Positions 7,130 to 11,329 of a stretch of 11,329 nucleotides of DNA are shown piece by piece. The translations under genes and the position numbers were made by a program. The DNA comes from Dehalococcoidia bacterium. Lineage in GTDB: Bacteria > Chloroflexota > Dehalococcoidia > SAR202 > UBA826. Under the pieces are notes generated by a model. That model did not search any database. It was not told where the DNA came from and was given only the letters and a program-made list of their open reading frames with translations. Where the stretch lies: positions 1 to 11,329 of the forward strand of contig DTSF01000157.1 of assembly GCA_012965485.1 (NCBI GenBank). Direction: 5' to 3'. Each line of letters starts with the position of its first letter. The first letter of the stretch is position 1.

Positions 7130-7988
7130 GTTGATACTGGCTTCCAAATACCCGTACACCCTTGCCGAGACTCTTTATAGCGGGCAGGCTTTCAGATGGG
7201 ATCCCATACTAAATGGGGAGGCGCATGAAGGGATTCTAGATGGGGTCAGAGTAAGGTTAAGTCAAAAAGAAGATGGGATACACTGTAGTTTAGAGAGCGA
7301 GGACTCGTTTGATGAAGGGTTTATTAAAAAATATCTTCGGATAGAGGATGATTTACGACTAATTTATTCCCAATTATCATCGGATGCCTATTTCGTTCAG
7401 GCAAAAGATTTGTATGAAGGGCTCCATATTTTAAGACAGGATCCTTGGGAATGCCTTGTAACATTCATTTGCTCGGCAAACAATAATATTCCGAGAATCA
7501 AATCTTTGGTGAAGGGAATATCGGAATCTTGCGGAGAAAGAATCAAAGATCAATTTGGCTATTTTTACTCTTTTCCTGAACCGGTTTCTATTTCAGAGGC
7601 TGGGGAGTTAGGATTAAGGGAGATCGGGTTAGGTTTTCGGGCCAAGTACGTGGCAAAAGTAGCCGATTCGATAGTTAAAAACGAAATAGACCTTAAAAGT
7701 TTCAGATTTTTGGAATACCAGGAAGCATTGACTGAACTACTTAAATTTCCTGGGGTGGGAGATAAGGTAGCCAACTGCGTTTTGTTATTTTCAATGGACA
7801 AACTTCAAGCATTTCCGGTCGACGTATGGATAAAACGTGTCCTGCGAGAAAATTATCTCAATGATTCTGACGAGTCTATTCCTGACACCAAACTTCGAGA
7901 TTGGGCTCAAACCCATTTTGGTGAATTCGCCGGATATGCCAACCAGTATCTTTTTCACCAAAGAAGGCAAATCAAACATCGGAATTAA
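7119..7988 (+). CDS. ogg: 8-oxoguanine DNA glycosylase / AP lyase (OGG1-like)
   Basis: This protein removes 8-oxoguanine opposite cytosine and can nick the abasic site, the first step of base excision repair. At 289 residues it matches the bacterial Ogg type, which is closer to eukaryotic OGG1 than to MutM. SGQAFRW is at 21-27, RQDPWECL...CSANNNIPRI spans about 106-126, and the helix-hairpin-helix FPGVGDKVANC (210-220) carries the Schiff-base Lys216 and the Cys220 matching human Cys253. The catalytic aspartate is Asp235 in PVDVW. At the position I align with human Gln315 (an 8-oxoguanine contact) there is Asn274 or Asn275. No ATG fits: the start is TTG at 7119, overlapping dinG by 11 nt, or TTG at 7131 just after the dinG stop. 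Neither has a Shine-Dalgarno sequence, so coupling to dinG translation is likely. It converges on mscS with a 10-bp gap. Confidence 0.92.
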   Translation: MVFKLILASKYPYTLAETLYSGQAFRWDPILNGEAHEGILDGVRVRLSQKEDGIHCSLESEDSFDEGFIKKYLRIEDDLRLIYSQLSSDAYFVQAKDLYEGLHILRQDPWECLVTFICSANNNIPRIKSLVKGISESCGERIKDQFGYFYSFPEPVSISEAGELGLREIGLGFRAKYVAKVADSIVKNEIDLKSFRFLEYQEALTELLKFPGVGDKVANCVLLFSMDKLQAFPVDVWIKRVLRENYLNDSDESIPDTKLRDWAQTHFGEFAGYANQYLFHQRRQIKHRN

Positions 7989-7998
7989 GTCGAATAAT

Positions 7999-9126
7999 TT
8001 AATTTTCAGGTTTTGCTGGAGCAATAAGTTCCTCAGGATTAAATTCCTCTGGCATGACAAGTTTTCGAACTGGATAGTTAATTTCGATTCCTTCAGAAGC
8101 GAACCTAGCATGTATTCTTTTCATAAGCTCGCTTTTTAATGTGAAAGTGCCCTGACGATTCACAGCTTGTACAAAGATAAAAAAATCTACATTCGAATCA
8201 CCGAAATCTGAGAATGCGAAAAATGGGTCAATATTTTTAACGGCATCAGGAGATTCTTTTACCAGGGATGTCGCCTCTTCTAAGGCAATAGTCTCCACGT
8301 GACTTAAGTCAGATTCATAGCTCACCCCACAGGTAACTATTATGTTCATCGCCGGGGTGGGACTGAAATAGTTAGTTACAATACTTCCCGCCATACGAGA
8401 GTTTGGAATAATCACCAGATTATTAAATCGGGTCCGAATTTTGGTACTTCGCCAACCCACGCTTTCCACAAAACCCGCTGGCCCACCGTCTAATTCTATA
8501 AAATCACCTGTCTTTAATTCTCCTTCAGTGACAACATATGTCCCAGCAAAAAAATTACTTAAGGTCGGTTGAACTGCTAAAGCGACAGCCAAGCCGCCTA
8601 TCCCTAAACCGGCTAGTATTGGACTGGCCGATATTCCTAAACTGTCTATAGCGACTAAGCCACCTATCGCATATATCGTTAGCGGCAATATTCTTCTGAA
8701 TATGGGAAGCAAAGTGTCATCCAGTGTCGTGGCCGTATTCATTGCCACATTTCTTAAATACCACTTAATTGTTCGGTCAGCGAGGTGGGAAGTAGTGAAG
8801 GTTGCGATCAAAATTGTCAGGACCTTCCAGAGCTGGAAAGCATATTCGCCCGTTCCGTTCAGAGAGGTGAATATCCCCTGCTCTATTCTTGAAATAGTGA
8901 AATATCCGAACAACAATCCTAAAGTTACGACGAGTAAAACAGCGGGGCCTTTAATAGCACCAACTACTACCACCACCAGCCGGTCAGCGTCATCCTTGTC
9001 GGTACGTTTTGTCAAAATAGCCAATATTATCCGAAGGAGTATTGCTAACGTTACAAAAGCAACTAGAATGAGGCCGGCGGCTACGGCCCCAATGAAGGAA
9101 GATTCAGTTAATTGGTTTATATCCAT
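7999..9126 (-). CDS. MscS-family small-conductance mechanosensitive channel
   Basis: This is an inner-membrane protein that opens under membrane tension to release solutes during hypo-osmotic shock. Of 375 residues, the N-terminal half has about five hydrophobic segments (near 12-38, 49-76, 98-115, 145-163 and 166-196). The last is the glycine/alanine-rich pore helix, with GLGIGGLAVALAVQPTLSNF at 173-192. The cytoplasmic beta domain follows, with the family pattern GDFIEL...GFVESVGWRSTKIRTRFNN...IIPNS (about 207-243), and then an alpha/beta domain. It is longer than E. coli MscS (286 residues) because of extra N-terminal helices, as in many MscS paralogues, so no specific symbol is given. The C-terminal tail is short and polar (360-375). 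The start at 9126 has no strong ribosome binding site; a TATAAT lies about 40 nt upstream. Confidence 0.93.
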   Translation of the reverse strand: MDINQLTESSFIGAVAAGLILVAFVTLAILLRIILAILTKRTDKDDADRLVVVVVGAIKGPAVLLVVTLGLLFGYFTISRIEQGIFTSLNGTGEYAFQLWKVLTILIATFTTSHLADRTIKWYLRNVAMNTATTLDDTLLPIFRRILPLTIYAIGGLVAIDSLGISASPILAGLGIGGLAVALAVQPTLSNFFAGTYVVTEGELKTGDFIELDGGPAGFVESVGWRSTKIRTRFNNLVIIPNSRMAGSIVTNYFSPTPAMNIIVTCGVSYESDLSHVETIALEEATSLVKESPDAVKNIDPFFAFSDFGDSNVDFFIFVQAVNRQGTFTLKSELMKRIHARFASEGIEINYPVRKLVMPEEFNPEELIAPAKPEN

Positions 9127-9163
9127 TCTAATTACCGTTCACAAATTTAGGATTACATTGGGT

Positions 9164-9169
9164 ATTATA
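9164..9169 (-). promoter_or_regulatory. Candidate -10 box of the mscS-type gene
   Basis: The minus strand reads a perfect TATAAT at 9169 to 9164, which would give a leader of about 30 nt before the ATG at 9126. No convincing -35 hexamer is seen 16-18 bp upstream (CAACAA occupies the 17-bp position). Support is limited to the -10 match and its placement. Confidence 0.35.
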
Positions 9170-9256
9170 AGGCTAGAACTGGAATCTTGTTGCTCAGTTT
9201 TAGCCAAATTTTATGAAATTTTTGAAAACGGAGAATTATTACATTCTTCTAACCTG

Positions 9257-9286
9257 TTTCAGAACCACTATCCGATAGTATTTCAG
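9257..9286. repeat. Palindrome framed by a direct repeat, candidate operator before pheS
   Basis: ACTATC and GATAGT (9267-9272 and 9274-9279) form a perfect 6-bp inverted repeat around a single base. It is framed by two identical TTTCAG hexamers at 9257-9262 and 9281-9286, whose starts are 24 bp apart. The block sits across the -35 position of the candidate pheS promoter, where a repressor or activator could act. The arms are too short to be a strong transcript hairpin, and no regulator is identified. Confidence 0.3.
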
Positions 9287-9300
9287 TTGTGAGGTATAAT
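9272..9300 (+). promoter_or_regulatory. Candidate promoter of pheST
   Basis: TATAAT at 9295-9300 is a perfect -10 box, 50 bp before the pheS ATG. The -35 position (about 9272-9277, CCGATA) is a poor match and overlaps the right part of the 13-bp palindrome, so the promoter may depend on an activator or be weak. A transcript starting near 9307 would have a leader of about 44 nt. That leader has no visible T-box, attenuator hairpin or phenylalanine-rich leader peptide. Confidence 0.4.
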
Positions 9301-9350
9301 TTGCGCCTATATTTTGTTGAATTGAAACAGATGAATTGCCAGATTGACTA

Positions 9351-10412
9351 ATGGACGAAAAAGCATACACTGAAATACGGACCCAAATAGAACAGAAGGC
9401 CTTATCTTCCCTCTCTCAAATCGGGACCCTAGACGAGCTCGAGTCTTGGAGAATTGACACCCTCGGACGTAACGGGACAGTTACTGGATTGTTACGGGGA
9501 ATTTCCGGATTGCCCGTGGGTAGCCGAAAAGAAGCTGGCAGCGAAGCTAATTCTCTAAAAGATGTTTTGACAGAAAAGTACGAAGATCATAAAGCCGGTA
9601 TTGAAAACAGTGACAGTATTCGAACAGGAAACGGATCTGACTTTTTGGACGTGACCTTACCCGGAAGGAATATAGCATTAGGAAGCCTCCACCCGACAAC
9701 AGCCGTTGTTAGGGAAATATGCCAGGTCTTTGAATCAATGGGTTTCCAGACCATCGAAGGACCCGAAGTGGAATTAGACACATACAATTTCCAGAAATTA
9801 AACATTCCAAAAGAGCACCCAGCGAGGGACATGTGGAACAGTCTGTGGATTGATAGAGAGCTGGCCGACGGTTCTCGTCCACTACTTTTGCGGACTCATA
9901 CCTCACCAATGCAAATTAGGATCATGGAATCGCAGCCCCCTCCAGTTCGAGTGGTGGTTCCCGGGAAGACGTATAGATACGAGGCGACAGATGCTACTCA
10001 CGAATGGCAATTTTGCCAGATAGAAGGGTTAGCAGTGGATAAAGATATAACTTTTGCCAATTTAAAAGCTACCCTGGAGGAGTTTGCAAGAAGAATTTTT
10101 GGGGATAAAAGGAAGGCCAGATTTAGATGCGATTTCTTCCCGTTTGTTGAACCGGGAGCTGAAGTTTCCATCGATTGTTTCAAATGTGAAGGGAATGGTT
10201 GCCGAGTGTGTGGTAATACCGGATGGATCGAAATTATGGGAGCCGGCATGGTACACCCCAAAGTCCTGGCAGGGGTAGGTTATGACCCTGAAATATACAG
10301 TGGATTTGCCTGGGGTATGGGGGCTGAACGAATAGCAATGCTAAAGCATGGAATTGACGATATCAGGCATTTTTATTCGAATGACATGAAATTTTTAAAA
10401 CAGTTTTCTTAA
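9351..10412 (+). CDS. pheS: Phenylalanine--tRNA ligase alpha subunit
   Basis: PheS is the catalytic subunit of the cytosolic (alpha-beta)2 phenylalanyl-tRNA synthetase. The 353-residue length is typical. An N-terminal helical tRNA-contacting region covers about 1-85, with LGRNGTVTGLLRGI at 38-51. The class II core then follows: HPTTAVVREICQVFESMGF (114-132) and GPEVE, RTHTSPMQIR at 181-190, motif 2 KTYRYEATDATHEWQFCQIE (206-225), and motif 3 GFAWGMGAERIAML (318-331). Between motifs 2 and 3 there is a CxxC-x4-CxxC set (Cys276, 279, 284, 287) that looks like a small zinc knuckle, as in a subset of bacterial PheS proteins. The ATG at 9351 has no Shine-Dalgarno sequence but is the only start consistent with family length. 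The pheT gene begins 13 nt after the stop. Confidence 0.97.
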   Translation: MDEKAYTEIRTQIEQKALSSLSQIGTLDELESWRIDTLGRNGTVTGLLRGISGLPVGSRKEAGSEANSLKDVLTEKYEDHKAGIENSDSIRTGNGSDFLDVTLPGRNIALGSLHPTTAVVREICQVFESMGFQTIEGPEVELDTYNFQKLNIPKEHPARDMWNSLWIDRELADGSRPLLLRTHTSPMQIRIMESQPPPVRVVVPGKTYRYEATDATHEWQFCQIEGLAVDKDITFANLKATLEEFARRIFGDKRKARFRCDFFPFVEPGAEVSIDCFKCEGNGCRVCGNTGWIEIMGAGMVHPKVLAGVGYDPEIYSGFAWGMGAERIAMLKHGIDDIRHFYSNDMKFLKQFS

Positions 10413-10425
10413 CAGGCTCATATTT

Positions 10426-11329
10426 ATGAAGATTCCTCTTTCTTGGTTGCGCAACTATGTTGAAATAGACTCTGAGGTCACAGATTTAGCGCACTCGTTA
10501 ACAATGGCAGGTTTAGAGGTCGGTTCTATAGAACAAATTGGCGACAAGTGGGATTCTGACTCTCTGGTTGTGGCTCAAGTTATCCAATTAGAGCCGCATC
10601 CCAATGCAGAACGACTCAGACTTCCCACACTAGACCTCGGAAAAGGAGAAAAGGCAAAAGTAGTTTGCGGTGCCCCAAATTTAGAAATTGGGCAAAAAAT
10701 AGTCTTCGCAAAAGAAGGCGCGAGCCTTTTTAACCCAAGGTCAGGGAAACATGAAATTTTAAAAGGTGCCAATATTAGGGGAATCGAATCGAAAGGAATG
10801 GTTTGCTCTGCTCTAGAGCTAGGTATTGGAGAAGACAACGGTGGGATATTAGTGTTGGATGATGCATCTGTTACGGGTACTCCGATCAAAGAGTTGTTGT
10901 CTGATTCGATTCTTGACACTGAACTCACGCCAAATCGCCCTGACTGCTTGTCCATCATCGGTACTGCACACGAAATTGCAGCTGTGCTTGGCACAAATAT
11001 TACTGAACCGGAATCTTCGTACCAAAGCGGGGATACCAAGGTAGACGACCGTATAAAGATATCAATACAAGATCCCCTTAACTGCCCAAGATACACTGGA
11101 TCATTTATCGAAAATGTTACGGTTGCCCCTTCACCTATATGGCTTCAGGATGTATTAGCTAAATCAGGGCAGCGACCAATTAACAACATAGTAGATATAA
11201 CTAACTATGTGATGTTGGAATATGGTCAGCCGTTGCACGCATTTGACTTCAATAAGTTAGAAGGAGATGAAATTATAGTTAGACAAGCTACTGAATCTGA
11301 ACCGTTGGAAACTCTTGACTCTCAGCGAA
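10426..11329 (+). CDS. pheT: Phenylalanine--tRNA ligase beta subunit, N-terminal part (runs off the window)
   Basis: PheT pairs with PheS and provides tRNA binding and editing of mischarged Tyr-tRNA-Phe. The frame is open from the ATG at 10426 to the window edge, giving 301 complete codons of a protein normally near 800 residues. It opens with MKIPLSWLRNYVE, the usual PheT start. An EMAP/OB-fold tRNA-binding domain follows (about 40-150; VVCGAPNLEIGQKIVFAKEG and SKGMVCSALELGI are recognisable). Then comes TELTPNRPDCLSIIGTAHEI (about 165-184), and the B3/4 domain begins with the characteristic NNIVDITNYVMLEYGQPLHA. No stops or frameshifts were found. A weak AGG (10414-10416) lies 9 nt before the start. 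The 13-nt gap from pheS indicates a pheST operon. Confidence 0.96.
   Translation, partial: MKIPLSWLRNYVEIDSEVTDLAHSLTMAGLEVGSIEQIGDKWDSDSLVVAQVIQLEPHPNAERLRLPTLDLGKGEKAKVVCGAPNLEIGQKIVFAKEGASLFNPRSGKHEILKGANIRGIESKGMVCSALELGIGEDNGGILVLDDASVTGTPIKELLSDSILDTELTPNRPDCLSIIGTAHEIAAVLGTNITEPESSYQSGDTKVDDRIKISIQDPLNCPRYTGSFIENVTVAPSPIWLQDVLAKSGQRPINNIVDITNYVMLEYGQPLHAFDFNKLEGDEIIVRQATESEPLETLDSQR

Noticed and set aside
7983..8006. AATTAA/TTAATT inverted repeat followed by TTTT between ogg and mscS as a terminator
   Set aside because: The stem is six A-T pairs with a 10-base loop, too weak to call an intrinsic terminator, and it extends into both coding ends.
8702..9292. Plus-strand open frame of 196 codons opposite mscS
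   Set aside because: It is a shadow of a clear MscS-family gene. Its translation is low in complexity and unlike any protein family I know.
9331..9351. Six-codon open frame MNCQID whose stop overlaps the pheS ATG, as a leader peptide
   Set aside because: It has no phenylalanine codons, no ribosome binding site and no attenuator hairpin after it.
10575..11096. Minus-strand open frame of 173 codons
   Set aside because: It lies opposite pheT, whose translation matches the family without interruption.
1..11329. Mobile element, CRISPR array, tRNA, riboswitch or defence system
   Set aside because: No repeat arrays, transposase-like frames, long terminal inverted repeats or RNA-gene folds were seen. 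Nearly all of the window is accounted for by housekeeping genes.

Overview
This 11.3 kb window reads as ordinary chromosomal DNA from a bacterium of roughly 40% G+C (judged by eye). It is gene-dense, switches strand often and carries mostly housekeeping genes. No transposase, integrase, CRISPR array, tRNA, rRNA or phage gene was seen. The gene styles fit a free-living, possibly marine, Chloroflexota-type lineage (SAR202/Dehalococcoidia-like): a DinG with a fused DEDDh exonuclease, a PheS with a C4 cysteine insertion, an OGG1-like glycosylase, and many starts without a clear Shine-Dalgarno sequence. This placement is an inference from general resemblance and not a database match.

Layout. Positions 1-632 (minus) hold the 5' part of a PLP enzyme gene of the D-threonine aldolase/D-serine dehydratase fold; it has lost the PLP lysine and is broken by a frameshift near 252-261. 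Diverging from it, 691-1164 (plus) encodes a small unknown protein with two membrane helices. Its 3' end overlaps the tail of a minus-strand operon that runs argH (2849-4225), rpe (2185-2847), tsaD (1151-2188), with junctions of +1 and -4 nt. A 99-bp divergent promoter region separates argH from a plus-strand repair pair, dinG (4325-7129) and ogg (7119-7988), which overlap by 11 nt. A convergent mscS-type channel gene lies at 7999-9126 (minus). A 224-bp divergent intergenic region, with good -10 boxes on both strands and a 13-bp palindrome, then leads into pheS (9351-10412) and pheT (10426 to the window end, incomplete).

Functionally, argH finishes arginine synthesis, rpe serves the pentose phosphate/Calvin interconversions, tsaD makes the t6A tRNA modification and pheST charges tRNA-Phe, so three of these five genes supply translation. 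dinG and ogg probably form a small DNA-damage unit. I found no convincing undescribed system. The points most worth a second look are the decayed PLP gene without its lysine, the overlapping back-to-back -10 boxes between argH and dinG, the reduced cysteine set in DinG, the dinG-ogg pairing, and the palindrome before pheS.
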